Shown: positions 1 through 8,584 of the stretch, one piece after another
Numbering within the stretch: position 1 is the stretch's first letter
Layout: each line of letters opens with the position of its first letter
Assembly (NCBI GenBank): GCA_947594425.1
Contig: CANQED010000014.1
Coordinates: forward strand, 1-57,712
Length of the DNA stretch: 57,712 nt
Source: an uncultured Ruminiclostridium sp.
GTDB taxonomy: Bacteria; Bacillota; Clostridia; Oscillospirales; Ruminococcaceae
Direction of reading: 5' to 3'
Program-made: the position numbers and the translations under genes
The notes under the pieces: model-generated
The model's input: the letters and a program-made list of their open reading frames with translations, nothing else
Database searches by the model: none
What the model was told of the DNA's origin: nothing

Positions 1-2
1 AT

Positions 3-75
3 TACATTTTGGATATTGCGTGTGGCAATGGAAATTATTCTTCGTATCTTGCACAAAGAGGCGCTTCGGTTGTCG
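3..75 (+). other. fragment of a class I SAM-dependent methyltransferase gene
   Basis: Read from base 3 on the + strand, the first 22 or so codons give YILDIACGNGNYSSYLAQRG and then ASVV. This is a very good match to motif I of class I SAM-dependent methyltransferases (hydrophobic strand, D-x-x-C-G-x-G, helix, then the second strand). After about base 75 the frame runs into the antisense strand of a Thr/Pro repeat and the methyltransferase similarity stops. It is therefore a scrap of a gene entering from the left, joined to unrelated DNA. The substrate cannot be told from this piece. Confidence 0.55.
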
Positions 76-328
76 CAGGTGTGGTAGTTTCGGGTGCAAT
101 CGTAGTCGCGACTGTTGTTGTTTCGGGAGCGGTAGTAGTCGCAGCCGTGGTAGTTTCGGGTGCTGTGGTGGTCGCGGTGGTAGTTTCCGGTGCTGTAGTG
201 GTCGCTGCGGCTGTTGTAGACGCAGGAGTATCTACCTCGCTTACCTCGGCGGGAGCGCTGCTGCAGGCGCAGGCTGACAGTAAGATAGAGATTGCCGTAA
301 GGCACATAATAAACTTGCGTATCTTCAT
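35..328 (-). CDS. small Thr/Pro/Glu-repeat lipoprotein, probably truncated
   Basis: A 97-residue product with a lipoprotein signal peptide: K/R near the N-terminus, a hydrophobic stretch and a lipobox LSAC with Cys20. It would be lipid-anchored to the outer face of the membrane. Residues about 35-88 are a low-complexity linker of TTTAPETTT units, the kind of stalk that normally carries a globular domain. No domain follows here. The last few codons (LCARYEE) lie in DNA that reads as a methyltransferase on the other strand, so the real C-terminal part is probably missing. The ATG at 328 is preceded by an AGGGG ribosome site. Function unknown. Confidence 0.6.
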   Translation of the reverse strand: MKIRKFIMCLTAISILLSACACSSAPAEVSEVDTPASTTAAATTTAPETTTATTTAPETTTAATTTAPETTTVATTIAPETTTPATTEAPLCARYEE

Positions 329-373
329 AATTTTCCCCTAAATATTAGTATTAGCGGTTTAACGCTTGATTTA

Positions 374-402
374 AATATAACACATTTTACTTAAAAAAGC
401 AA
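374..402 (-). promoter_or_regulatory. sigma-A promoter for the lipoprotein at 35-328
   Basis: On the - strand, -35 TTGCTT (397-402) and -10 TATATT (374-379) are separated by exactly 17 bp. It fires away from the uvrC promoter, leaving about 45 nt of leader before the lipoprotein ATG. Confidence 0.6.
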
Positions 403-457
403 TATGTAAATATCATATAGATTTACATTTAATGTATTGCCGATAAAGTCTTGTTTT

Positions 458-486
458 TTGACAAAAAAGGTGATAAAATATATATT
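458..486 (+). promoter_or_regulatory. sigma-A promoter for uvrC
   Basis: -35 TTGACA (458-463), 17-bp spacer, -10 TATATT (481-486). The start point should fall near 493, followed by the AAGGGGGG ribosome site and the uvrC ATG at 516. Confidence 0.75.
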
Positions 487-515
487 GAGGTATTATTGCA
501 AAGGGGGGCGTAAAT

Positions 516-2342
516 ATGAACGCAAGGCTCGGCTTTTTGCGGGACAAATCGAATAAGCTGTCGCTTTCGCCCGGGGTATATCTTATGAAAGACAAAAGCG
601 GCAAGATAATATATGTCGGAAAGGCAAAAGCGCTCAAAAACCGCGTCACCTCGTACTTTCACGCCCTCGAGAGCCACAATGCGAAAACGGCAAAGCTTGT
701 CGACAACATCTACGACTTTGATTTTATCGTGACGAACAGCGAGCTTGACGCCTTAGTGCTCGAATGCAGCCTTATAAAGCAGCACAATCCTAAATACAAC
801 ATATTGCTAAAGGACGACAAAGGGTATAATTATATCAAGATAACCCGCGAGGATTATCCGAGGATAACCTACGCGCTGAATTGTAAGGACGAAAACGCCG
901 ACTATCTCGGACCCTACACGGGCGGATACACCGCTAAGCAGGCGGTAGAGGAAACCAACCGCATATTTATGCTGCCCGCCTGTCATAAGAGCTTTCCGCG
1001 CGATTTCGGCAAGGAGCGCCCGTGTCTAAATTATCACATAAAGCGCTGTATGGGCGTATGCCGAGGCAAGATAAGCAAGGACGAGTACGCCTCGATAATA
1101 AGGTCTGCGGTGGATTATATGCGCAGCGGCAGCAAGATAAGCGTCGAGCAGATGACCGAGGAGATGAACGCCGCCGCGGAAAATCTCGAATTTGAAAAGG
1201 CGGCGCGGCTGCGCGACAGGATACGCGCGATAGAAAAGATGAAAGACGGACAGAGCATAATGTCCGACAAGGAATACGACTTTGACGTGGTGGGGCTTGC
1301 CCAAAACGCCGAGCTTGCGAGCATAGCGGTGATAAAATACCGAGGCGGCAGGATAACCGAAAAGGAGAATTTCTTTATCGGCGACGAATACGAGGCGGGA
1401 CAGATGCGCTCGGACTTTTGCGTGGAATATTATTCAAAGCGCCCCGACGAGATACCTAAGCAAATATACGTCGACACCGAAATGGAGGACGCGCAGCTGC
1501 TCGGAGAATATTTCAGCGGGCTGTGCGGACACAAGGTCAATATCAGCGTGCCAAAGCGCGGCGAGGGATATTCCCGCATACTGCTCGCCAAACAAAACGC
1601 CTCTGAATACCTCGCACTTAAGGTCGGACGCACGGTTAAGGAGATAAACGCCCTCGAGGAGCTTGCACGGCTGCTCGGGCTGAAAAAGATACCTACCGTT
1701 ATCGAGAGCTACGACATATCCAATATAGGTGAGGACGCGCGTGTAGGCGGAATGATAGTGTACCGCAACGGCAGACCCTATAAGGCGGGCTATCGCAAAT
1801 TTGCGATAAAGTACGTTCAGGGGCAAAACGACTATGCTTGTATGCAGGAGGTGTTAGAGCGCAGGCTGCGCAGATACCTCGACGGGGACGAGAGCTTTAA
1901 GCCGCTGCCCGACCTTATATTGCTCGACGGCGGAAAGGGGCACGTTTCGGCGGTAAAGCAGGTGCTCGACGAGTTAGGGCTCGATATACCGCTTTTCGGG
2001 CTGGTAAAGGACGACAAGCACCGCACCCGCGCAATTGCCGCCGAGGGCGGAGAGATAGAGATAAAATCCAATAAGCGGCTTTTCTCTATGCTCACGGGGA
2101 TACAGGACGAGGTGCACAGATTTTCGATAACCTTTCAGCGGCAAAAGCACAAGCAAAAGACCTACGAGCTCGAGCTTACCAAAATAAAGGGCATAGGAGA
2201 GGCAAAAGCCCTATCGCTGATAAAAGAATTTAAGACAAAGGCGGGACTAAAGCAAGCCTCCCCCGAGCAGATAGCCGCCGCGGCTAAGATAAGCACGGAA
2301 AAGGCGCGGGAGGTCTATGACTATATACAGGATAATTTTTAG
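516..2342 (+). CDS. uvrC: excinuclease ABC subunit C
   Basis: UvrC of the UvrABC nucleotide excision repair system, which makes both incisions around bulky DNA lesions. The 608 residues show the whole family layout. An N-terminal GIY-YIG nuclease domain (GVYLMKD, then IYVGKAKALKNRV, residues about 19-50) makes the 3' cut. A UVR helix pair lies near residues 206-240 and contacts UvrB. The RNase H-like 5' nuclease domain carries ESYDISNIGEDARVGG and LILLDGGKGH. A helix-hairpin-helix end (KIKGIGEAKA onward) binds DNA. A strong AAGGGGGG site precedes the ATG, and the gene has its own promoter at 458-486. It ends in TAG, so TAG is an ordinary stop in this genome. Confidence 0.98.
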   Translation: MNARLGFLRDKSNKLSLSPGVYLMKDKSGKIIYVGKAKALKNRVTSYFHALESHNAKTAKLVDNIYDFDFIVTNSELDALVLECSLIKQHNPKYNILLKDDKGYNYIKITREDYPRITYALNCKDENADYLGPYTGGYTAKQAVEETNRIFMLPACHKSFPRDFGKERPCLNYHIKRCMGVCRGKISKDEYASIIRSAVDYMRSGSKISVEQMTEEMNAAAENLEFEKAARLRDRIRAIEKMKDGQSIMSDKEYDFDVVGLAQNAELASIAVIKYRGGRITEKENFFIGDEYEAGQMRSDFCVEYYSKRPDEIPKQIYVDTEMEDAQLLGEYFSGLCGHKVNISVPKRGEGYSRILLAKQNASEYLALKVGRTVKEINALEELARLLGLKKIPTVIESYDISNIGEDARVGGMIVYRNGRPYKAGYRKFAIKYVQGQNDYACMQEVLERRLRRYLDGDESFKPLPDLILLDGGKGHVSAVKQVLDELGLDIPLFGLVKDDKHRTRAIAAEGGEIEIKSNKRLFSMLTGIQDEVHRFSITFQRQKHKQKTYELELTKIKGIGEAKALSLIKEFKTKAGLKQASPEQIAAAAKISTEKAREVYDYIQDNF

Positions 2343-2427
2343 CGATAAAGATGAAAATTAGGTGAAAATTAAGATTTTTCGGTAAAATCAAGGGACAAAA
2401 AAAGGAAAAAAGTCCTTTCCCCGAGTA

Positions 2428-2433
2428 TATAAT
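2428..2433 (+). promoter_or_regulatory. possible -10 element for the rsmD-coaD operon
   Basis: A perfect TATAAT lies 27 bp before the rsmD ATG in the 118-bp gap after uvrC. The base run where a -35 should be (about 2405-2410) is A-rich and poor, so this is a weak call; read-through from uvrC is equally possible. No convincing terminator is seen in this gap. Confidence 0.35.
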
Positions 2434-2460
2434 ATTGAGAGCAAAAGAAAGGATACAAAT

Positions 2461-3006
2461 ATGCGAGTAATTACCGGCCTTGCCAAAGGCAGAAAGCTGA
2501 AAGCGCCCGAGGGTCTCGACGTGCGGCCTACCGCCGACGGGATAAAAGAGGCTATGTTCAGCTCGATACAGTTTGAGATAGAGGGCGGCACGGTGCTCGA
2601 CCTTTTCGCGGGCACGGGTCAGCTCGGGATAGAGGCGCTCAGCCGAGGCGCTAAAAAGGCGGTATTCGTCGACAGCAGCAAGGACTCTATCGCATATGTA
2701 AGGCAAAACCTCGAGCACGTCGGCTTTACCGATAAGGCGGAGGTGATAAATATGCCGAATACGGCTTTCTTGCGCGGCTGTACCGAAAAATTCGATATAG
2801 CGTTCCTCGACCCGCCGTATCAGCGCAAACTTATACAAAAGTCCCTCCCTGCCCTGACCTCTCTTATGAAAGAAAACGGCGTGATAATATGCGAGCACGA
2901 GGCGACGCTGACCCTCCCCGAGGAGATAAACGGCTTTACGGCGGTAAAGACAAAAAAGCACGGCAAGATAGGCGTTACTATATACAGAAAGCCGACCGAA
3001 GAATAA
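2461..3006 (+). CDS. rsmD: 16S rRNA (guanine966-N2)-methyltransferase
   Basis: RsmD methylates N2 of G966 in 16S rRNA using SAM. The 181-residue protein begins MRVITGLAKGRKL, has an FAGTGQLG SAM-binding loop and the DPPY catalytic motif of N-methyltransferases at residues 117-120; length and order match the family. The ATG is preceded by AAAGAAAGGA. It is the first gene of a tight cluster: coaD follows 18 bp later, the usual rsmD-coaD pairing of Firmicutes. Confidence 0.95.
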   Translation: MRVITGLAKGRKLKAPEGLDVRPTADGIKEAMFSSIQFEIEGGTVLDLFAGTGQLGIEALSRGAKKAVFVDSSKDSIAYVRQNLEHVGFTDKAEVINMPNTAFLRGCTEKFDIAFLDPPYQRKLIQKSLPALTSLMKENGVIICEHEATLTLPEEINGFTAVKTKKHGKIGVTIYRKPTEE

Positions 3007-3024
3007 AAGAAAGGGAAATATAAT

Positions 3025-3510
3025 ATGAAATTAGCTATTTATCCGGGCAGCTTTGACCCCGTGACATTCGGGCATATAGAGATAATCTCCCGCGCGGCTA
3101 AGATGTTTGACAAGCTTATTGTGCTAGTATCTGTAAATCCGCTCAAGCCCAACAGCTTTACCCGCGAGGAGCGGCTAGAAATGCTGAGCGAGACGGTGCA
3201 GGTCGAGGGCTTTGACAACGTCGAGGTGGACAGCTATGACGGGCTGCTGATAGATTATTTTAAGCAGCGCGACGCGGACGTTATCGTAAGAGGGCTGAGA
3301 GCGGTCTCGGATTTTGAGTACGAATTTCAGATGGCGCAGGCAAACCGCAAGCTCTGCCCTAAGGCGGAGACGGTGTTTTTAGCCTCGAAGAGCGAATACA
3401 CCTACTTCTCCTCAAGCGTGGTAAAGCAGATAGGTATGTTCGGCGGCGATATTAAGGATTTTGTTCCCGAGTACATACTCGGCAGAATAGCCAACAGGCT
3501 GAAAAAGTGA
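3025..3510 (+). CDS. coaD: phosphopantetheine adenylyltransferase
   Basis: CoaD transfers AMP from ATP to 4'-phosphopantetheine to give dephospho-CoA, the penultimate step of coenzyme A synthesis in the cytoplasm. The 161-residue protein has the nucleotidyltransferase T-x-G-H motif (TFGH, residues 14-17) inside YPGSFDPVTFGH, the VRGLRAVSDFEYE segment, and the C-terminal SSSVVKQI that corresponds to the ISSTxxR/K signature. Start and length match the family. It lies between rsmD and a coiled-coil gene 16 bp downstream. Confidence 0.97.
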   Translation: MKLAIYPGSFDPVTFGHIEIISRAAKMFDKLIVLVSVNPLKPNSFTREERLEMLSETVQVEGFDNVEVDSYDGLLIDYFKQRDADVIVRGLRAVSDFEYEFQMAQANRKLCPKAETVFLASKSEYTYFSSSVVKQIGMFGGDIKDFVPEYILGRIANRLKK

Positions 3511-3526
3511 AAGGACGGAAACGACT

Positions 3527-3982
3527 ATGAGCATTGATGAGATTTTAGACGCTATGGACGAGGTGCTTGACAACGCAAAGCAGATCCCCTTTACCGGGGG
3601 AAAATCCACCGTAGACGTAAACGAATTCAGGGACTATATAAATCAGGTGCGGCTTAACCTCCCCGGGGAGATAAAGCAGGCGCAGGCTCTGGTAAACGAC
3701 CGCAAGATAATAATCAACGACGCGAGAGCCGAGGCTGACAGCATCATCCGCAAGGCGGAGGAAAAGGCAAAAGAAATGGTGAGCGAGGAGGTCATAACAA
3801 AGCAGGCACAGCGCCGCGCCCACGAGATACTGACCCTAGCGCAGAGCAAGGAAAAAGAGATACGCAATATGACCAACGACTATGTCGAGAATATGCTTAG
3901 CCGCGTCGACGAGCTGTTATCCTCTAACCTTTCCGACGTAAGAAAGACGCGCTCTGCTCTTTCAAAGGGCGGTAAGGCTTGA
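3527..3982 (+). CDS. coiled-coil protein resembling ATP synthase B/H-type subunits
   Basis: A 151-residue, charged, mostly helical protein with no membrane segment. From about residue 55 to 135 it is a long predicted coiled coil rich in Ala, Glu, Lys and Arg (ARAEADSIIRKAEEKAKEM and similar). Proteins of this kind next to coaD in clostridia are often labelled ATPase or V-type ATPase subunit H-like, but that label rests on the coiled coil alone. No catalytic motif is visible. The gene is 16 bp after coaD and its TGA stop overlaps the TTG start of the next gene by 2 bases within a 4-base overlap, so the genes are co-translated. Function unknown. Confidence 0.8.
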   Translation: MSIDEILDAMDEVLDNAKQIPFTGGKSTVDVNEFRDYINQVRLNLPGEIKQAQALVNDRKIIINDARAEADSIIRKAEEKAKEMVSEEVITKQAQRRAHEILTLAQSKEKEIRNMTNDYVENMLSRVDELLSSNLSDVRKTRSALSKGGKA

Positions 3983-4605
3983 GCTATAAAACGCTTAAGA
4001 GTAGCGCGGAGGCCTCTTTTACAGAAAAGCGCTCTGAGTTTATCGGCAGGGTCTGCCCCGTCACAAGCGAGGAGGACGCTATAGCGTTTATCAATGAAGT
4101 CCGCGCCGAGAACCGAAAGGCCACCCACAACTGCTACGCGTATATCCTGCGCGAAAACAACATCTCCCGCCACAGCGACGACGGCGAGCCGTCAGGCACG
4201 GCGGGCGCGCCCATTCTTGAGGTGCTCCAAAAGGCGGGAATTACCGACGCGGTCTGCGTGGTGACAAGATATTTCGGCGGCATACTGCTCGGAGCGGGCG
4301 GACTTGTGCGCGCCTATTCAAAGAGCGCCTCGCTCGCGCTCGAAAGCGCGGAGATAGTATGTATGGAGCTGTCGGACAGCATACGCGCGGCGTTTGATTA
4401 TACCTATTACGGCAGCGTCAGCGCGGCGCTTTCCAATATCGGCGCGGCGGTCACCGACACCGTATACGCGGACGGGGTGGAAATTTTCGCCGATGTACAA
4501 TGCTCCGACACAGACGAGCTATTTAAAAAGCTTACGGATATATGCTCGGGAAATATCACGCTCGAGATATTATCCACGGGCTACCGCGAAATAAAGCGGA
4601 ATTGA
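3979..4605 (+). CDS. yigZ: YigZ/IMPACT family protein
   Basis: A 208-residue member of the YigZ/YvyE (UPF0029/IMPACT) family. The N-terminal domain carries the family core HNCYAYIL, DDGEPSGTAG and TRYFGGILLGAGGLVRAYS; the C-terminal half is the smaller ferredoxin-like domain. Family members bind nucleic acid or ribosome-associated factors, but the bacterial role is not settled. The start is an unusual TTG at 3979 that shares bases with the TGA of the preceding gene, with GGGCGGTAAGG upstream; no better in-frame start was seen. Confidence 0.9.
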   Translation: MSYKTLKSSAEASFTEKRSEFIGRVCPVTSEEDAIAFINEVRAENRKATHNCYAYILRENNISRHSDDGEPSGTAGAPILEVLQKAGITDAVCVVTRYFGGILLGAGGLVRAYSKSASLALESAEIVCMELSDSIRAAFDYTYYGSVSAALSNIGAAVTDTVYADGVEIFADVQCSDTDELFKKLTDICSGNITLEILSTGYREIKRN

Positions 4606-4690
4606 CAGTAAAAAAGGATTTTTGCATAAAAATCGAGTATATATTTTACGGATAGATATTTTTGTTCAAAAAGGGAATGATACATAAAAT

Positions 4691-5689
4691 ATGAATAAAA
4701 CACCCCGCGAGATAACAATGGAGATAGAAAGCGCGACGTTGTCGCCGTATGCGTGCAAGAGCTCGGACACAAGGGGCAGGGACGAATACGAGGAGCCGTG
4801 CGAGATACGCACCGATTTTCAGCGCGACCGCGACCGCATAATACACTGCAATTCATTCCGCAGATTAAAGCATAAAACGCAGGTTTTTCTGATACCAAAA
4901 TCCGACCACTACCGCACCCGTCTCACCCACACTCTCGAAGTAGCGCAGATAGCGAGGACGGCGGCGAGGGCGTTAAGACTGAATGAGGATCTCACCGAGG
5001 CTATTGCACTCGGACACGACCTCGGGCATACCCCGTTCGGTCACGACGGCGAGCGCACGCTTAACGATTTATACAGCAAGGGCTTTAAGCACTATCAGCA
5101 AAGCCTGCGCGTGGTGGAATTTATCGAAAAAAACGGCAAGGGGCTGAACCTCACTAAAGAGGTGCGCAACGGGATAGTCTGCCACACCGGCGGCACGGCG
5201 TACACTCTCGAGGGGCAGTTAGTCAAATTTTCCGATAAAATAGCGTATATCAATCACGATATAGAGGACGCGATACGCGCGGGGGTGCTGAGGCAGGAGG
5301 ATCTGCCCGCGGGGCCTATCGCGGTGCTCGGAGAGACAAAGAGTCAGCGCATAACCACGCTGATACGCTCTATAATAGACAACAGCACCGACAAGATACA
5401 GTATGACGAGAGGACAAGGCAGGCGCACGACGAGCTTAGGCAGTTTATGTTCGATAAAGTCTACTATGCCCCTACTACCAACGCCGAAAAGGGCAAGGCG
5501 CGCGGCATTGTGGAATATCTGTACAAGTATTTTAAGGAGAACCCTCAGCTTATGCCGCAATTGTACCGCGATATAGCGAGGGACTATGAGACCGAGCTTG
5601 CGGTGTGCGATTTTATCAGCGGAATGACCGACGACTTTGCGGTGGATTATTTTAAAGAAATATCCATACCGAAAAGCTGGTCGTATTAA
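4691..5689 (+). CDS. dgt: dGTP triphosphohydrolase-like HD protein
   Basis: A cytoplasmic HD-domain enzyme of the Dgt family that removes triphosphate from dGTP or related dNTPs and so tunes the nucleotide pool. The 332 residues show RDRDRIIHCNSFRRLKHKTQ, the first metal His in RTRLTHTLEV, and the HD pair in LGHDLGHTPFGHDGE, which are the metal ligands. It begins a group with dnaG (14 bp gap) and sigA, the arrangement common in clostridia. The start used is the ATG at 4691; a second ATG nine codons downstream is possible because the ribosome site AAAGGGA is 14 bases away from the first. Confidence 0.93.
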   Translation: MNKTPREITMEIESATLSPYACKSSDTRGRDEYEEPCEIRTDFQRDRDRIIHCNSFRRLKHKTQVFLIPKSDHYRTRLTHTLEVAQIARTAARALRLNEDLTEAIALGHDLGHTPFGHDGERTLNDLYSKGFKHYQQSLRVVEFIEKNGKGLNLTKEVRNGIVCHTGGTAYTLEGQLVKFSDKIAYINHDIEDAIRAGVLRQEDLPAGPIAVLGETKSQRITTLIRSIIDNSTDKIQYDERTRQAHDELRQFMFDKVYYAPTTNAEKGKARGIVEYLYKYFKENPQLMPQLYRDIARDYETELAVCDFISGMTDDFAVDYFKEISIPKSWSY

Positions 5690-5703
5690 GCAAAGGAGAA
5701 AAG

Positions 5704-7467
5704 ATGCGTCTTTCTGATGATTTTATAATGCGGGTAAAAGACGCCAACGATATATACGAGGTCGTATCCTCGTATGTCCCGCTAAAGCGCTCGGGCTCGG
5801 ACTATGTGTGCAACTGCCCGTTTCACTCGGAGAAAACGCCGTCCTGCCACATATATATGTCTACGCAGAGCTTTTACTGCTTCGGCTGCTCGGCGGCGGG
5901 CGACGTGATAAATTTTGTACGTATGTACGAAAATCTCGACTATATCGAAAGCGTAAAATTATTGGCGCAGCGCGCGGGAATTCCTATGCCCGAGGACGGC
6001 GGCGACGAGGGAGCGCGGTGGCGCACCCGCATACTCGAGATGAACCGCGAGGCGGGGAGATTTTTCCACCAAACACTATTTTCTCCCGAGGGCGCCGAGG
6101 GGCTGAATTATCTTCAAAATACGCGCGGGCTGACTAACCACACGATAAAGACCTACGGGCTGGGCTATGCGCCCGAAAGCTGGGACACGCTGAAAAATCA
6201 TATGAACTCGCTCGGTTTCAGCGACGAGGAGCTCGAACGCGCGTCGCTTTTGTCAAAGTCGCAAAACGGCAAGAGCTATTACGACTATTTCAGGTACCGC
6301 GTGATGTTTCCGTTTTTTGACGTGAGAGGAAATATAGTCGGTTTCGGCGGCAGAGTGATAGGCGGCGACGATCCCAGAAAATACTTAAATACAAAGCTCA
6401 CGCCCGTATATAATAAAAGCAGCTTTCTTTACAGCTTAAATCAGGCGAAAAATGCAAAGCAAAGCAAAATTATCCTCTGCGAAGGCAATCTTGACGTGAT
6501 AACGCTCTTTCAGGCGGGGTTCAAAAACGCGGTCGCTACCTGCGGCACGGCGATAACCGACAGCCACGCCCGAGCGATAGCGAACCTCGGCTTTAAAGAG
6601 GTACTGATATGCTATGACAGCGACGCACCGGGGCAAAAGGCGACCGCTAAGGCTATGGGGATACTCTCCGCGGTGGGACTGCCGACAAGGGTTATAAAAA
6701 TGTCGGGAGCAAAGGACTCCGACGAATTTATTAATAAATTCGGCAAAGAGGCGTTCGCTCTGCTTATAGACAAAGCCGAGAGCGGCATGGACTATGAGCT
6801 TGAAAGGATAAAGGCAGGCATAGACCTAAATACCGTTCAAGGCAAAGCGCAATTTTTGCAAAGCGCGGTAAATTTTATAGCGGGAGTGAGCAGCGTCACC
6901 CAAAGGGCGGTGTATATCTCTGCGGTCGCTAAAGACGCGGGGATAGCGATAAAAAATGTCGAGGCCGCCGTTGACGAAGAAATTACCCGACGCAAAAGGC
7001 GAAATGCGCGCGACGAGCAAAGACAGCTCGTCAGCGGACGGACAAAGCGCGACAAGCTTAATCCCGACGCCGCAAAATACCCCGCTGAGGTCATAGCCGA
7101 AAGGGGCATACTCGCGTTTTTGATACACTCGCCCGACTATTTGGGCAGGATATGCGAGAAAATTTCCCCCGACGATTTTCCGACCGAATTTAACCGCAGG
7201 CTGTACCTCGAAATAGTATCCGCGATAGGCAGCGGGCAGGAGGTCAACGTTTCGACCCTCGGGAAAGATCACACAAGCGAAGAAATATCGGCTATATACA
7301 AGCTGATAAAGGATAACAACGAGCTGCCCTACAGTCAAGACAGGCTAAACGATTATATCCGCACGCTCACAGATTTAAGCGAAAAGCGAAAGCGAAAGAG
7401 CGCGGGTATGATGGATAACGACGAGTTGTTAAAGCTGGCGGGACAGCTGAGAAGCTCAAAGACATAA
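5704..7467 (+). CDS. dnaG: DNA primase
   Basis: DnaG lays down RNA primers for chromosome replication. The 587-residue protein has the N-terminal CHC2 zinc-binding domain with ligands C38, H41, C59 and C62 (CPFH and CFGC). The core follows, with FFDVRGNIVGFGGR. The TOPRIM domain supplies the catalytic acidic residues in ILCEGNLDV and CYDSDAPG. The C-terminal third is the helicase-binding part. An AAAGGAG site sits 5 bases before the ATG. It is followed 29 bp later by sigA, the ancient dnaG-sigA macromolecular synthesis pairing. Confidence 0.98.
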   Translation: MRLSDDFIMRVKDANDIYEVVSSYVPLKRSGSDYVCNCPFHSEKTPSCHIYMSTQSFYCFGCSAAGDVINFVRMYENLDYIESVKLLAQRAGIPMPEDGGDEGARWRTRILEMNREAGRFFHQTLFSPEGAEGLNYLQNTRGLTNHTIKTYGLGYAPESWDTLKNHMNSLGFSDEELERASLLSKSQNGKSYYDYFRYRVMFPFFDVRGNIVGFGGRVIGGDDPRKYLNTKLTPVYNKSSFLYSLNQAKNAKQSKIILCEGNLDVITLFQAGFKNAVATCGTAITDSHARAIANLGFKEVLICYDSDAPGQKATAKAMGILSAVGLPTRVIKMSGAKDSDEFINKFGKEAFALLIDKAESGMDYELERIKAGIDLNTVQGKAQFLQSAVNFIAGVSSVTQRAVYISAVAKDAGIAIKNVEAAVDEEITRRKRRNARDEQRQLVSGRTKRDKLNPDAAKYPAEVIAERGILAFLIHSPDYLGRICEKISPDDFPTEFNRRLYLEIVSAIGSGQEVNVSTLGKDHTSEEISAIYKLIKDNNELPYSQDRLNDYIRTLTDLSEKRKRKSAGMMDNDELLKLAGQLRSSKT

Positions 7468-7496
7468 GGACAAATAACTGAAAGGATGATAAACAT

Positions 7497-8573
7497 ATGG
7501 CGGAAAGCAAAATAAACGAGCTTATAAACCACGGCAAGCAAAGCGGAAAGCTGACCACTAAAGAGATAACCGACGCGCTCGAGGAGCTTGACTTTGACGC
7601 GGACGAAATAAACAAGCTGTACGATGACTTTGAAAGCAGCAACATTGAGATAGTGGACGACTTTTCCGCGGACGCGGATCTTGACAACGCGCTGGATTTT
7701 ACCGACGCGGAAGAGCTCGACGCGTCGCTGTCGGCCGAGGGCATAGCTATCGACGACCCCGTTAAGATATATCTTAAGGATATAGGGCGGGTGCCGCTGC
7801 TTACTACCGAGGAGGAGATAGAGCTTGCCACGCGTATGGCTCAGGGCGACAAGTACGCTCGCAAAAGGCTGAGCGAGGCTAATCTGAGGCTTGTAGTCAG
7901 CATAGCGAAAAGATATGTCGGCAGGGGTATGCAGTTTCTCGACCTTATCCAAGAGGGCAATCTCGGGCTTATCAAGGCGGTAGAAAAGTTTGATTATACA
8001 AAGGGCTACAAGTTCTCGACCTATGCGACGTGGTGGATAAGGCAGGCGATAACGCGTTCTATAGCCGACCAGGCGAGGACGATAAGAATACCCGTGCATA
8101 TGGTGGAGACTATCACTAAGGTAAAGAAGGTGTCCAGCCAGCTCTTGCACGAAAACGGTCACGAGCCGTCCGCTAAGGAGATAGCCGACAAGCTAGGTAT
8201 CTCGGTAGAGCGCGTGCGCGAGATAATAAGGATATCGCAGGACCCCGTATCCTTTGAAACGCCTATAGGCGAAGAGGAGGACAGCCACCTCGGAGATTTT
8301 ATCCCCGACGAAAACGCCCCCGCACCCGCCGAGGTTGCGTCGCGTACATTGCTAAAAGAGCAGCTCGGCGAGATACTCGGCACGCTTACCGACCGAGAAG
8401 AAAAGGTGCTGAGATTAAGGTTCGGGCTCGACGACGGTCGCCCGCGCACACTTGAAGAGGTCGGAAAAGAATTTAACGTCACCCGCGAACGCATACGCCA
8501 GATAGAAGCTAAGGCTCTGCGCAAATTAAGACACCCCTCGCGCAGCAAAAAGCTAAAAGATTTTCTTGACTGA
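7497..8573 (+). CDS. sigA: RNA polymerase primary sigma factor
   Basis: The housekeeping sigma-70 (SigA/RpoD), 358 residues. An acidic region 1.1-like N-terminus (residues about 1-85) is followed by region 1.2 ([16 protein letters not shown]). Region 2 contains [17 protein letters not shown] for -10 recognition and melting. Regions 3 and 4 follow, with the helix-turn-helix [20 protein letters not shown] that reads -35 TTGACA. The many TTGACA/TATAAT promoters with 17-bp spacers in this window fit its specificity. AAAGGATG lies just ahead of the ATG, and the Rrf2 gene follows 11 bp later, probably in the same transcript. Confidence 0.98.
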   Translation: MAESKINELINHGKQSGKLTTKEITDALEELDFDADEINKLYDDFESSNIEIVDDFSADADLDNALDFTDAEELDASLSAEGIAIDDPVKIYLKDIGRVPLLTTEEEIELATRMAQGDKYARKRLSEANLRLVVSIAKRYVGRGMQFLDLIQEGNLGLIKAVEKFDYTKGYKFSTYATWWIRQAITRSIADQARTIRIPVHMVETITKVKKVSSQLLHENGHEPSAKEIADKLGISVERVREIIRISQDPVSFETPIGEEEDSHLGDFIPDENAPAPAEVASRTLLKEQLGEILGTLTDREEKVLRLRFGLDDGRPRTLEEVGKEFNVTRERIRQIEAKALRKLRHPSRSKKLKDFLD

Positions 8574-8584
8574 CGGAGCCCGAT

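Noticed and set aside
9-341. 110-codon + strand frame of Val/Ala/Gly repeats
   Set aside because: Apart from the methyltransferase scrap at its start it is the antisense of the lipoprotein Thr/Pro repeats; the composition is a shadow.
1434-1826. Long antisense frames within uvrC and many other genes
   Set aside because: They mirror the GC-biased third positions of real genes on the other strand, and lack ribosome sites and known motifs.
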